From assembly GCA_963812885.1 (NCBI GenBank), contig CAWEWZ010000008.1:186001-250000 (forward strand): a stretch of DNA of 64,000 bases, in the 5' to 3' direction. Below the pieces are notes generated by a model, which worked only from the letters and a program-made list of their open reading frames with translations, did not search any database and was not told where the DNA came from. This document shows positions 1 to 9,380 of the stretch, one piece after another (within the stretch, counting starts at the first letter, position 1; the number at the start of each line of letters is the position of its first letter). Made by a program: the position numbers and the translations under genes. The DNA comes from Bog-756 sp963812885. Lineage in GTDB: Bacteria > Actinomycetota > Acidimicrobiia > Acidimicrobiales > RAAP-2.

Positions 1-610
1 CTTCGTATCGGCTCAGGCTTGCTCCGAACGTCAGCAGGCCAGCAAGCGCGAGACTGCGGACGGAACGGGTCCTCATCCACCGGGCGAGGTGATAGATCGC
101 TCCGATGAAGAAGGCAAGAAGGACCGGCTCTGTAAGTGCGGCGGTCTGGAGATAGAGAAGATTGAGATTGGTGGCATAGATGGCGAAGGCGCACCACGCC
201 CCAACGCGGTTGCCAGTCAGCTCGTCAACGAGGGTGTAGACACGGACCGCGGAGTAAACGAAACAGGCGCCGCCCACAATGGCCCCCGCCGCGCCGCTAT
301 GCCACATCCAGGTCGAGGCCACGAGGGGAACGAGCAGTAAGTGGGGCAGCGGTAGCCAGACGCTACCCAATTGCGCCAGGCCCGGGGTGAGACCATCAGT
401 GACGTGGCGGGCGATGTCGAGGTGGGTGCGCGCATCGCTGTACAGGAAGAAGGAGTGGGTTCGCGCCGACCACACGCAAGCGGCCACCGCCCAGACGATC
501 GCTACCAGGTAGACCAGACGGGGTTTGGAGGGAAGCCGGGCCAGGGCGGCGCTGCGATCGAGAAGCTGATTGTCGTCGGTGCTGGTGAGAGGGCCGATAA
601 GCGAGGTCAC
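1..610 (-). CDS. GT39-like membrane glycosyltransferase, N-terminal part (runs off left edge)
   Basis: About 203 N-terminal codons of an integral-membrane protein; the C-terminus lies outside the window. A basic cytoplasmic leader is followed by a first membrane segment (about residues 32-50), then the loop SDARTHLDIARH and the block TPGLAQLGSVWLPLPH. That layout is typical of actinobacterial GT39/PMT-like enzymes, which take sugar from a polyprenyl-phosphate donor on the outer face; the Asp of SDAR sits where the family's acidic catalytic loop lies. Further hydrophobic segments follow. The GTG start (608-610) overlaps the TGA of the upstream two-domain GT2 gene (GTGA overlap), so the two are translationally coupled. 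The polyprenyl-sugar donor is inferred from the family. Confidence 0.72.
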   Translation of the reverse strand, partial: MTSLIGPLTSTDDNQLLDRSAALARLPSKPRLVYLVAIVWAVAACVWSARTHSFFLYSDARTHLDIARHVTDGLTPGLAQLGSVWLPLPHLLLVPLVASTWMWHSGAAGAIVGGACFVYSAVRVYTLVDELTGNRVGAWCAFAIYATNLNLLYLQTAALTEPVLLAFFIGAIYHLARWMRTRSVRSLALAGLLTFGASLSRYE

Positions 611-3249
611 GAGGCCACCTCCGCCCCGGAACCGACCAGCTGGCCATCGTCGTCGGTGCTCTCGGAGTCGATCAGGCAGTAACCGTGTGTTGTCTTCTCC
701 CAGTAGTACGGCTTATAGAAGAGCTGGAGCAAGCCTTTCCAGGCGCCAACGGAGAGAAGCACCCAATACACAGGGGAAAGCAGTGCCCACTTGACGTCTT
801 CATGATTCGACCGTGAATAGCAGCCAGCCACGGCCACAATCGTGAAGGTCGTGTTCCCGATAATGAGACCGGCCAGACCCATGTAGAAGACTGCCGGGGG
901 GAATATCTCTTGGATGACATGGAATCGTCCCGTGAACCATGCCACGGTGAGCAGCCAGTAGAACGGGTTGACGAGCAGAGTAAGTGTGCCGACTCCGACG
1001 AAGAGTTCAAATACGGCAAAGGACTTGATACCCATGCCGCGGATGGTTCGCAACGGATGTCTCGAGTGTACAAAATACGTCTGGATGTAGCCCTTGACCC
1101 ACCGGCTCCGCTGTCTGATCCAATTCCGGTACTTGCTGGTTGCCTCCTCGAAAGTCGTCGAATCCAGGATGGCGGTCTTCCAGCCGCGCTGATAGATGCG
1201 CACCCCCAGGTCGGCATCCTCGGTGACGTTGTAGGCATCCCACCCTCTCAGTTGGGAGAGTCGCTCCACGATGAAGTGGTTCGAAGTCCCTCCCAACGGA
1301 ATCGCCACATCGATGGACTGCAGGCCGGGGAGCAGCAGATCGAACCACATTGAGTACTCGGCCGTGAACCAGCGGGTCAGGATGTTGTGAGTTCGATTGA
1401 AGTAGTTCAATTGCGCCTGCAGGCAAACGACATCTCCGGGCGCGCTGCGAAACGCTGCCACCGCGTCCCGGAGCTGGTTGGGAACCGGTCGATCCTCGGC
1501 GTCGTAGATCACGAGGTATTCGCCTCTGGCCTGCGCAAGGCCGGCATTGCACGCGCGCGGTTTGCCCTTCGGACCGATATCCGGAACGACGATGATATCG
1601 AACGAGTCGGGTAGCCCCATCGATTTCGCGGCTTCGAGGGTCTCGACATCGTCCTCCTCGAGAAGGAGCTTGACGTCCAGCCGGCTCATTGGATAGTTGA
1701 GTTGCTCGATACCGCCCACAAGTTGCTTGAGCATCCCCGCCTCGCGATAAACGGGCAACAGGATGGTGTAGACGGGCAAGTCTGCATCCTCGAGCCAGTC
1801 GTCGCTTCTCGGGTCGATCTCAATGACGACATCGCGGGTCAACGAGCGCCTCACGAGCCACAACTTCATGATGTTCCCAATCGTGATGAGCCCGAGCAGT
1901 ACTGCATTGATGCCAACGATCGTGAGCATCCAGTCCCGATACAACCCCCACGCGATACCGGCCAAGATCAGCGCAACCACCACACGTTGACCCCACGAAA
2001 GGGTCCTCACCTTCCTGGTGGCGTCGAATGTGCTCTGCGGATCACCGACGGATTGATCCCCACCGGACATCGGCAAGCGGTAGATGGGGTCGGCTCGGTC
2101 TTCGAACACGGCCGAGTGCTTGTACTTCCGCCGCAGGCCCAGTACCTGAATGAGCGCCCGCGGTCCCTCGGTAACGAGGTGGCGTTTGATCTCCTTTCTG
2201 TACGACCAGGAGATGGGAAGCTCCCGCATTGCCAGCCCGACCTCCCGAGCGGCCAAGAGGAGGTCGATATCGAACTCCTGGCCCGACTGATTGAGCCGAA
2301 GGATCAGCCTGGACAGATCGGAGACCTTCATCACCTTGGCCGGGCACTGCGTATCGGCCAGCTCGATCTTCAAAATGTGCTTGACGAAGCGATTGAAGAG
2401 CCGATTCGCCAGCCGGTGGTGGAGAGGTTGGCGACTCACCTGGCGTGAGGGGTCGAGCCATCTCGATCCGATTGTGAGTTCTCCGCCGCGGGCTTGAGTG
2501 CACAGCCATCCGAGGTCGGACGGCGTGATGCCTCCGTCAGGATCGACGAAGCACACGAGGTCCTGGGGCGAGGCCGAGCGGGCGACGTACCGCAATCCAG
2601 CGATGAGTGCGCCGCCCTTGCCGAGGCGGCGCCGGTCGACCAGCACCGATACCCGCGGATCCTCTTGACCTGCTTCCTTGATCAACGGTACAGCTCCGTC
2701 GGGATCGCCGTTGACCATCACGATCACTCGGTCGCTCTGGCGCATTCCGTCGAGGTAGGCGCGGATGGTTGAATCCAGCGAGATCGCTCCGGCCTGAGTC
2801 GGGATCACGATCCAGATGCGCTCCGGCACTGTCACTTCACCCCGCCAGTCCCCCGATTGATCGACAGGTTTGATCTCTCCATCGGCGCGTTCAGAACGCT
2901 CGACTTCATCGGCAGGTTCGTCGTCTTCATCGGCCCGTTCGCAACGTTCGGCTTCATCGACAGCTTCAACAACGCCGGCAGGTCGAACCTCCGGGGCTAC
3001 TATCGTGGCGCGGGAATGGTCGTACCAGGCCAACAGATCCCAGGCGGATTTCGGGTGTCCTTTGGTTGGTCGGTGCGGTGCCGGCGCGTTCAACCTTGTC
3101 CCGTACTGCAGTGCCTGAGACCCGTCATCTGCCAGTCGATCGGACTCGGCTCCGTCCTTCGGCTTGACCGATCGGTTCGAACTTCTGGCCATGACCATGA
3201 GCCCGAGGTACGCCAGGAGCAGCACACCGATGATCCGTCGCCGAATCAT
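607..3249 (-). CDS. Two-domain family 2 glycosyltransferase (DPM1-like + processive GT2)
   Basis: About 880 aa. Order: one N-terminal membrane segment, an acidic low-complexity linker, a first GT2 domain (about residues 150-390 of the longest reading; GSRWLDPSRQ and ADTQCPAKVMK are DPM1/ALG5-like), two membrane helices, and a second GT2 domain (about 490-740) with DAEDRPVP (DxD), the TED base (VTEDADLG) and QRSRW, the QxxRW signature of processive synthases. Four or five C-terminal helices follow. The enzyme probably builds and/or moves a beta-linked polymer across the membrane. I prefer the internal ATG at 3249 (GGGAG 10 nt upstream) over 3273, which lacks an SD. The stop overlaps the start of the GT39-like gene. 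Polymer and donor sugars cannot be read from sequence. Confidence 0.85.
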   Translation of the reverse strand: MIRRRIIGVLLLAYLGLMVMARSSNRSVKPKDGAESDRLADDGSQALQYGTRLNAPAPHRPTKGHPKSAWDLLAWYDHSRATIVAPEVRPAGVVEAVDEAERCERADEDDEPADEVERSERADGEIKPVDQSGDWRGEVTVPERIWIVIPTQAGAISLDSTIRAYLDGMRQSDRVIVMVNGDPDGAVPLIKEAGQEDPRVSVLVDRRRLGKGGALIAGLRYVARSASPQDLVCFVDPDGGITPSDLGWLCTQARGGELTIGSRWLDPSRQVSRQPLHHRLANRLFNRFVKHILKIELADTQCPAKVMKVSDLSRLILRLNQSGQEFDIDLLLAAREVGLAMRELPISWSYRKEIKRHLVTEGPRALIQVLGLRRKYKHSAVFEDRADPIYRLPMSGGDQSVGDPQSTFDATRKVRTLSWGQRVVVALILAGIAWGLYRDWMLTIVGINAVLLGLITIGNIMKLWLVRRSLTRDVVIEIDPRSDDWLEDADLPVYTILLPVYREAGMLKQLVGGIEQLNYPMSRLDVKLLLEEDDVETLEAAKSMGLPDSFDIIVVPDIGPKGKPRACNAGLAQARGEYLVIYDAEDRPVPNQLRDAVAAFRSAPGDVVCLQAQLNYFNRTHNILTRWFTAEYSMWFDLLLPGLQSIDVAIPLGGTSNHFIVERLSQLRGWDAYNVTEDADLGVRIYQRGWKTAILDSTTFEEATSKYRNWIRQRSRWVKGYIQTYFVHSRHPLRTIRGMGIKSFAVFELFVGVGTLTLLVNPFYWLLTVAWFTGRFHVIQEIFPPAVFYMGLAGLIIGNTTFTIVAVAGCYSRSNHEDVKWALLSPVYWVLLSVGAWKGLLQLFYKPYYWEKTTHGYCLIDSESTDDDGQLVGSGAEVAS

Positions 3250-3253
3250 CGGT

Positions 3254-3538
3254 TCAGGACTCCCGAGCCGCATTGGTCGGCGTCCGATCCTCGGATCCCC
3301 TCAGATGCCGCGCCGTGCGGTACCGCTGACCGACGGTGCTGGCCGTCGAGCGCCTGGGCCCCGGCCTCACCCCCCACGTACCGTGCGTGCGGAGCGGGGC
3401 CGAGCTGACGGCCATGGACGGCCGGGCCATCCCCTGGCCGATGCGCGCCCCTTCGTCGAGGGCAGCGATGATCAGATTGCAGTCCAACGCCGATGCCTGG
3501 TTCGCAGCGTAGGACTCCCGGGCAGGGAGTATTCCCAT
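3254..3538 (-). pseudogene. Truncated DPM1-like GT2 remnant or leader ORF
   Basis: A 94-codon ORF with its own SD (GGAGGAGG) and ATG. Its first ~40 residues match the start of the intact GT2 at 9377-10150: LDCNLIIAALDEGARIG here against LDCDLVIPALNEEARIG there. After that the similarity stops and the rest is low-information sequence. The ORF stays open until it overlaps the start region of the two-domain GT2 gene, so it may act as a translated leader. The upstream DNA is also homologous to that of the intact copy, so a promoter-plus-gene-start segment was duplicated and then truncated. Confidence 0.6.
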
Positions 3539-3830
3539 GGGTTGGACAGCCTCCTCCGACTAGTGGTTATCCCCCCAACCAACTCCCGCTCTGGTCACTG
3601 TAAGGGTGGTTGATTTCGCAAGCGCTGCAAATCGGTTATGTCTTTGTGAACAACAGTTTCCAAAGCGGCGATGGCTTTTCGAATGGTCAATTGCAACTTC
3701 GGCAAATCCGGATACGCCCGCCCTTGCCACCTCGCTCAACTGCAGCATGACGCGAGTGAATCGGTGTTGCAACTGTTGTCACGGAGAGTGCACAAGCAGT
3801 CTCGCCACGCATTTGGCGCCGGGCAAGGTG
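3539..3830. repeat. Duplicated promoter/leader region, copy 1
   Basis: This region is a diverged copy of 10151-10375. Shared blocks in the same order are TGGACAGCCTCCTCCGAC next to the minus-strand start codon, a C-rich stretch, TGCAGCATGACGCG (3741-3754), and a block ending in CACGGAG.GTGCA and GTCTCGC.ACGC. It lies between the leftward glycosyltransferase unit and the rightward hydrolase gene at 4034, so it probably carries divergent promoters. The plus-strand ORF that reads through it is therefore unlikely to be coding. Confidence 0.6.
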
Positions 3831-4033
3831 CGGCGCTGGCGATACCCACGCGGAGCCGCCACCCGATCAACGGAACCGGACGTCGATCGCAACCGAACCC
3901 AAGATGTCGTCCGGCAATGGCTTCTACAACCACGCAGCGCAAGGCACTGTCGGCGGTAGGGTCGGAACCATGGCCAAGCGCCCCCACAGGCCTGACGGTT
4001 GCCCCCCGACGAAGCGGTTGGACCGGACGTGAG

Positions 4034-5137
4034 ATGAATTTCATGGCTCCGAGCGTGCGCCGCGTCTCCTGGGTCGCTGTGCTCGTCGTCGTGGCGGTGG
4101 CTGCGCAACTGCCATTCTCCGGAACCGGGAGAGACCGAGACCCAGACTCGCAGATAGCCGGCTCGACTGCGATCACCGGAGCCTGCAGGCTGAACCCGGG
4201 TCACTTCCTGGCATCGATCGACACGATGAAAGAGAGCATGGACACCGACGCCTATCCGCTGACGTCAGCTCAGATAGCAGACGACGTGAACTTGGCGGCG
4301 ACCCTCAGCACGAACTACGTGACGGTGGATACGCACTGGGACTATCCGGCTTACATGCGGCGGTGGGTCGACGCGGTGCGCAACGCAAGGAAGCATGTCT
4401 GGTTTCGCATCCATCCAAATGCCTGGGGTGGGACCAACGGCGTTCGTGCCAGCCTGACGCCGGGCGAGTACCTCACCGAGGAGGTCGCGTTCATCGAAGC
4501 CAATCCCGACCTGTTCAAGGCCGGCGATATCCTCGATATGAATCCAGAACCTGAGGACAGCCCGTACTGGACCAACACCTACGGGAAGAACTGGACCTCG
4601 AATGCCACCGCGATCAAGAGCTACAACAAGTTCTTCGTTGCCGTAAGCGCGACAGCGTACAGAACCCTGGCGTCGTTAGGTATCAAGGGGGTGATTACAA
4701 CCGTGCGCTCAACTAATAGCTGGTTCGCAGAGCACCCGAGCGCGCTGTTCCCCTCGACCGTTGACTACATGCACCGCGTCACGATCGACTCCTACCCTGA
4801 CGAGAAGGACACGACACCGGCAACCGCGGTCACTGCTCGCCTCCGGGAGGTCAGAGCGATTGAGTCGGCTCGCCCCGGTGTTCCAATCGTTCTCGGCGAG
4901 TTCGGCTACAGCAACTCGATGAACGTCGATGGCGCCCTCCAGGCAACCGTTGTCGGCGCCGAACTCCATGCAATCCAGTCCAATCCGTGCATCCAGGGGC
5001 TCAACTACTGGGTGGGGGCCGGTGATGCCAAGTCCGGCGGGTACACCCACCTGTTCTCTGGAACGACCGGGGCTTGGAAGCCGCGGGCCGCGGCCCAAGC
5101 TCTCGCCGCGTACTTCGCTCACGAGAAAACCGCCTGA
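4034..5137 (+). CDS. Secreted TIM-barrel glycoside hydrolase-like protein (paralogue 1)
   Basis: 367 aa from the ATG at 4034; a longer frame to 3671 exists but would cross the duplicated leader. A short basic N-terminus and a hydrophobic helix (SWVAVLVVVAVAAQL) form a signal peptide or anchor. The catalytic region starts at SIDTMKESMD. Acidic motifs sit where clan GH-A enzymes keep the acid/base and nucleophile: LDMNPEPED and VLGEFGYSN; IDSYPDE and GLNYWVG are shared with the next gene. It is probably exported and acts on the polysaccharide made by the neighbouring transferases. I do not recognise the GH family, and the substrate is unknown. About 35-40% of positions look shared with the hydrolase domain of 5477-7729 by eye. 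Confidence 0.7.
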   Translation: MNFMAPSVRRVSWVAVLVVVAVAAQLPFSGTGRDRDPDSQIAGSTAITGACRLNPGHFLASIDTMKESMDTDAYPLTSAQIADDVNLAATLSTNYVTVDTHWDYPAYMRRWVDAVRNARKHVWFRIHPNAWGGTNGVRASLTPGEYLTEEVAFIEANPDLFKAGDILDMNPEPEDSPYWTNTYGKNWTSNATAIKSYNKFFVAVSATAYRTLASLGIKGVITTVRSTNSWFAEHPSALFPSTVDYMHRVTIDSYPDEKDTTPATAVTARLREVRAIESARPGVPIVLGEFGYSNSMNVDGALQATVVGAELHAIQSNPCIQGLNYWVGAGDAKSGGYTHLFSGTTGAWKPRAAAQALAAYFAHEKTA

Positions 5138-5476
5138 CCGATGTATGGCGCAGGGATGGGCGGTCTGGACCGAACACGTAGGCAAAACGACACTCCAGTG
5201 AAGATCACCGAACCGAGCATGAACCGAGGCCGAAGTCAGAGCACGGCTGCTCAGGCCCCGAGGAGCATGTCGACCGACTGATCGAGCTCTGCGTGTCGAT
5301 AGGCGCGATGGGCTTATGGGCGAGGGACACATGGCATCGCTGCTCGGTCAGTTGTCGAGAAGCCGAATCACCGGCCGCCTTTTGCCCATCTGGCGTCCCG
5401 TGACCTGGGGGAACAGCCAGCTCGCTTCCTTGGATCGCGCACTGACCACTGGACCCTCTCGAAGCTGGCCGCTCAA
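5138..5476 (+). other. Intergenic region between the two hydrolase paralogues
   Basis: About 340 bp. A 117-codon ORF starts at 5316, but its product has no recognisable family and overlaps the next gene out of frame, so I do not call it. No clear terminator or repeat is visible. Confidence 0.4.
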
Positions 5477-7729
5477 GTGGCGGCGCATTTCTGCCGATCT
5501 CGAACCATGGGAACTGTGCCCGGCGAGCCCCCTGATCATCATTTCAGGAAGCGGCGGGCACCCCGTCGTCATTTCTTCGAGCGGGACACCAAGCAGACCG
5601 GCCCACTTCGGGTACTCGGCAGTCACGGCGGCCGAAGAGCTCCAGGTAGCACCGATCATCGGTCTCTGATCGGGCTACTCTGCGCGGCTGCCCTTATCGC
5701 GGCATCGATGTACGCGATCACGTCCGGCTTTGCCGCACCGGCGGCAGTGGCGGGAAGCTCAACAACGGTTTGGCTCTCACCCAGTGCCGACACGTTCGTG
5801 ACCAACCTGGCTCCCAACTCCACCGGGGAGCCCAATACTTTGATCCGTCTCAGCGCCCGCCCACCCAAGAACGGCTACCTACGCTTTGCTATTCCAAAGT
5901 CGCCAGCCTCTCCGGTGGGAGCCGTCCTCCATCTCTACGCTCAATCGTCCGGCCCAGCGGGGCTGGCTGTACACGTGGTGACCAACGATTCGTGGACGGC
6001 TTCCACGCTGACGTACAGAAGTGCACCGTCAATGGCCAGTGCGACTCTCACATCTGCCGGCCCGATCGAGGCTGGTACCAGCGTGGCGCTCAACGTTCTG
6101 AGCGCAATCACCCCTGGACAGGATCTCGATCTCGGACTTCAGACATCCCTAATGGCCAACCTCGACTTGGGAAGCAGCCGAAGCGCGCATCCCCCCCAGT
6201 TGTCGATCACCTACCCCGCCTCGTCATCGCCGCCACCGACGTCTCCTCCCACCACCGCCCCTCCGAACGGGCTGGAGAACACCTCTCTGACCAACGCCGT
6301 GAAGTCGGGGACCAACTCCAATGGCTGGCAGGAGTCTGATACCGCTTCGATCTCCGCAGCCAACGTCTCGACCGCAGAGGGTACAGTTTCGTACGCTGTC
6401 TATGACGACAATAGATGCTCGGCACTGATCGCCTCCGCCGGTACGGTCAGCGTCAACAATGGGAGCGTCCCATCTTCGAACGCCGTGAATCTCAAAGCTG
6501 GTGGCACCTACTATTGGCGAGCAAGTTACTCGGGCGACCCTTCCAACGGGGCGGCTTCGACCGCCTGCACCCCTCTCACCGAGTTCATGTCCTCGGTCGA
6601 CACGATGAAAGAGTCTCAGGACAGTCACACACTCACCTGCGGTGCCCCCAGTGGAAGTGATACTTGCTCCCCGTCCTCACAGATAGGTGAGATCGTCGCC
6701 GAGCTGGCAACCCTAGGATCGCGCTTCATAACTGTGGACTCTCAGATGGACTTTCCCGCTTACGAGGCCGAGTGGGCAGCAACAATCCATGCTGCTGGCC
6801 GACACGTTTGGTGGAGGGTTCACCCGAACTTCTGGGAAGGCGACTGGGGCGTCACCATCCCCGCGGATTGCACGCCCAAAAGGCAGCTCCTATACAGAGG
6901 GGTTACCCCGGACTCCCCGCAGGCCGGCGATGGCGGGTCCCCGTGTTTGGAAGAGTATCTGTCCACCGAGTCCTCCTGGATTACACAGAACAGCAGGATG
7001 TTCGAGCCGGGAGACGTTCTTGACGCCAACCCAGAGGCAGAGAACGCTCCCTATTGGGACGACAATTACGGCGCCGGGTGGACCTATGAAGGAAACCATG
7101 CTGTCGCTGTGCCCGACTTCAATCAGTTCCTCGTGGATGTCACCACCACGGCGAACACCGCACTCACGGCAGCGGGTATCAACGGCGTGATTACGGGCGT
7201 TCGATCCCTCAGTGAATCCTTTGCCGAGACCGGTGGGGCATTGGAGCAGAGCACCATTGACACGCTGGGCTACCTCACCATAGACAGCTATCCCGACGAG
7301 AACTTTGTGCCGTGCGACGGAGGCAGCGGATCGTGCGATCCGACCTACGCAAGCGACGCCGCCTCGGCGTGGTCGACGCAGCTTGGCGACATCGTGCGCG
7401 ACCAACAAGTTGCTCGGGGGAACACCGATCCGGTCCCCATACTCATCGGAGAGGCGGGCTATAGCAATTGTGACCCCAGCAGTGGGTCAAACTGCGCCGA
7501 GATCACAAGCCAACAAAAGGCGAACGTCCTCGCAGACGAATACAACGCTTTTGAGTCATACGACCTTCAAGGGCTCAACTACTGGGTCGGCGTGGGCCAG
7601 CCGGGCGATGGCGGCAACACTCAGATCATGCAGCCGAGCGGGGCCAGCTGGAGCGTTCAGTGTGGCGGCTCGGTATTGAGGGACTATTTCAAGAGCCAGT
7701 CGACAACCATCACCATTCGTTCGTGCTGA
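5477..7729 (+). CDS. Secreted multidomain hydrolase: DNRLRE-like + Ig-like + TIM barrel (paralogue 2)
   Basis: Up to 750 aa. A basic leader and hydrophobic helix (LIGLLCAAALIAASMYAI) are followed by a beta-sandwich resembling the DNRLRE/CBM96 carbohydrate-binding fold (about residues 85-245; TVWLSPSADTFV, NGYLRFAIP, NDSWTASTLTY). Next come a Pro/Ser/Thr linker, an Ig-like domain (about 265-380) and a catalytic domain starting SVDTMKESQD. The domain keeps LDANPEAEN, IDSYPDE, IGEAGYSN and GLNYWVG, so it is a paralogue of 4034-5137 with an added binding module and a Cys-containing insert near the barrel start. The GTG at 5477 gives the longest frame; ATG 5507 is an alternative, and both leave an unusually long pre-signal segment. 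Probable role: extracellular remodelling of the local polysaccharide. Confidence 0.7.
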   Translation: MAAHFCRSRTMGTVPGEPPDHHFRKRRAPRRHFFERDTKQTGPLRVLGSHGGRRAPGSTDHRSLIGLLCAAALIAASMYAITSGFAAPAAVAGSSTTVWLSPSADTFVTNLAPNSTGEPNTLIRLSARPPKNGYLRFAIPKSPASPVGAVLHLYAQSSGPAGLAVHVVTNDSWTASTLTYRSAPSMASATLTSAGPIEAGTSVALNVLSAITPGQDLDLGLQTSLMANLDLGSSRSAHPPQLSITYPASSSPPPTSPPTTAPPNGLENTSLTNAVKSGTNSNGWQESDTASISAANVSTAEGTVSYAVYDDNRCSALIASAGTVSVNNGSVPSSNAVNLKAGGTYYWRASYSGDPSNGAASTACTPLTEFMSSVDTMKESQDSHTLTCGAPSGSDTCSPSSQIGEIVAELATLGSRFITVDSQMDFPAYEAEWAATIHAAGRHVWWRVHPNFWEGDWGVTIPADCTPKRQLLYRGVTPDSPQAGDGGSPCLEEYLSTESSWITQNSRMFEPGDVLDANPEAENAPYWDDNYGAGWTYEGNHAVAVPDFNQFLVDVTTTANTALTAAGINGVITGVRSLSESFAETGGALEQSTIDTLGYLTIDSYPDENFVPCDGGSGSCDPTYASDAASAWSTQLGDIVRDQQVARGNTDPVPILIGEAGYSNCDPSSGSNCAEITSQQKANVLADEYNAFESYDLQGLNYWVGVGQPGDGGNTQIMQPSGASWSVQCGGSVLRDYFKSQSTTITIRSC

Positions 7730-7886
7730 AACGATGACGACGGGTGCCCGATAGGGCCCTGTGTCGAGTGACTTCGGTTGGCGTCGCGGAGCTGGTCGGG
7801 CGTCCGGACCGAGCGGCCTTCCGCTCCGAGTCGCCGAACTGCTGTCGCTCGGATCGAGGCGACTGGTCACGGTCATCGCCACCACC

Positions 7887-9380
7887 TCAGTGGCCCTCGT
7901 CGTGGCGGGTCGGAGCCGGCCGCGGCGCGTCGACGACCTGCGACAGGGCCGACGCACCCACCATGGTGTCATCGAGGGACACCAGATGACTGGGTCGGGC
8001 CACCAGGGTGCGCACCTTTGGATGGTTGGCCGTCGACTCGGACAGCCCGGCCCGCCACAATGCCGTGCGGGCCGTCTCGGTGTCGGTGCCGCGGAGGAGC
8101 ACGACCAGCCCGTCGGCACCGACGAGCGACCGGTCGGTGGGTCGGAAGCGCAGCGTCTCGTTTTCCGGAAGGAACTCGAACGGGACGACGGCAACGGTCG
8201 AGAGGTCAGTGTGAGCCCGACGGTCGTCGCGGCGATGCCTGAGTCGGCCCTCCTCGGCCAACAGGATGTCGAGCACCTGCATGGCCATCTCGTCCCAAGT
8301 GAAGCGCGCGATCCATCGCTGGGCCCGGACGCCAATGTCCTCGGCGAATTTCGGGTCAGCCAACCTGGTCAGCGCTTCGGCCACGGCCGGGCCCAGGGGT
8401 TCACCTTCTTCGATCAGCCATCCGGTGTCCTGGTGGCGAATGGAATCTCGAAGTCCGGGCCGACGGTAGGCCAGAACGGGCACACCCTGCGCATTGGCTT
8501 CGATCACCCCGGGACCCCAACCCTCACTCTCGGATGCGGTCACGCTCAACCAGGCAGAGCGGACCAACTCGTCCCGGGCCGTGGCATCCATCGATCCGTG
8601 GAACATCACGTGGTCGGCCAGACCAAGACGTCCGACGCGCTCCATCAAGGACCCCCGCTCGGGACCGTCGCCGATCAGGTGAAAGTCGAGCCGCGGGAAC
8701 TCGGCGAGGAGCCCAAGCATGGCGTCGAGGATCAGGCCGATCCGCTTCTGAGGGACCAGCCTGCCCACCCAAACGATCCGCTCGTGACTGCAACGGAGGC
8801 GCGTGCCGGGGGGCTCCGTCCCGACCGCCTTGCACCCCGGTGGCACGACGAAGATCTCCCCCCGGAGCTTGAAGTCACGCCGGGCCCCCTTTCGGGTCGA
8901 GGGCGAGACGGCGATCACTGCCCGGTCGCCGTAGACCACCCTGGTACCGGTGCTTTCGAGCCACCGCCCGATACGCGCCGTGAACGGCGAGAAGTAGTGG
9001 ATGAACAGCCGCCGATGAACGTGGTGCAGTAACAAGAGGACCGGCGTCCTCTTGCCCACGACCAACGGTGTGAAGAAGGGAATCCCGTTCTGGGAGTCGA
9101 TGACGGCTCGGACCGACCTGCGATTCCTGAGGATCCACAAGAGCGTCCAGGGGTAGACGGTGAACCTGCTTCCCTTCCGAATGATCCGGAACCCGTCCTT
9201 CGTCTCGGTCGGGGCCTGCCCGCCCACAGCCGAGGTGAGGAGGACCACCTCCCATTGGCGGTTGGACAAACACCGGGCCAGTTGTTCGCAGACCTCCTCT
9301 GCGCCGCCCGCGTCGGGATGCCTGCCGTCCCGCCAATTGGTAAGGACCAACAGCGATCGGCTGGGTCCGCTTCGACTCAC
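7887..9380 (-). CDS. Family 4 glycosyltransferase with C-terminal extension
   Basis: 497 aa, GT-B fold. The N-terminal Rossmann domain carries the loop DAGGAEEVCEQLARCL, the acceptor side. The C-terminal domain has WVGRLVPQKRIGL and ESEGWGPGVIEANAQG, the EX7E motif that binds the nucleotide-sugar phosphate and ribose. Residues ~380-497 form an extra segment (begins around STVAVVPFEFLP) that I cannot assign. The GTG start (9378-9380) overlaps the TGA of the upstream GT2 gene, so both are co-translated. It converges on the hydrolase gene ending at 7729. Likely role: one sugar addition in lipid-linked oligosaccharide or exopolysaccharide assembly. Confidence 0.85.
   Translation of the reverse strand: MSRSGPSRSLLVLTNWRDGRHPDAGGAEEVCEQLARCLSNRQWEVVLLTSAVGGQAPTETKDGFRIIRKGSRFTVYPWTLLWILRNRRSVRAVIDSQNGIPFFTPLVVGKRTPVLLLLHHVHRRLFIHYFSPFTARIGRWLESTGTRVVYGDRAVIAVSPSTRKGARRDFKLRGEIFVVPPGCKAVGTEPPGTRLRCSHERIVWVGRLVPQKRIGLILDAMLGLLAEFPRLDFHLIGDGPERGSLMERVGRLGLADHVMFHGSMDATARDELVRSAWLSVTASESEGWGPGVIEANAQGVPVLAYRRPGLRDSIRHQDTGWLIEEGEPLGPAVAEALTRLADPKFAEDIGVRAQRWIARFTWDEMAMQVLDILLAEEGRLRHRRDDRRAHTDLSTVAVVPFEFLPENETLRFRPTDRSLVGADGLVVLLRGTDTETARTALWRAGLSESTANHPKVRTLVARPSHLVSLDDTMVGASALSQVVDAPRPAPTRHDEGH

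Noticed and set aside
3671..4033. N-terminal 121-residue extension of the first hydrolase
   Set aside because: It lies in the duplicated leader region and has no family content; a signal peptide starts at 4034.
5316..5669. 117-codon plus-strand ORF
   Set aside because: No recognisable family or SD and out-of-frame overlap with the next gene.
7761..9032. 423-codon plus-strand ORF
   Set aside because: Antisense to the GT4 gene, which has a complete motif set.
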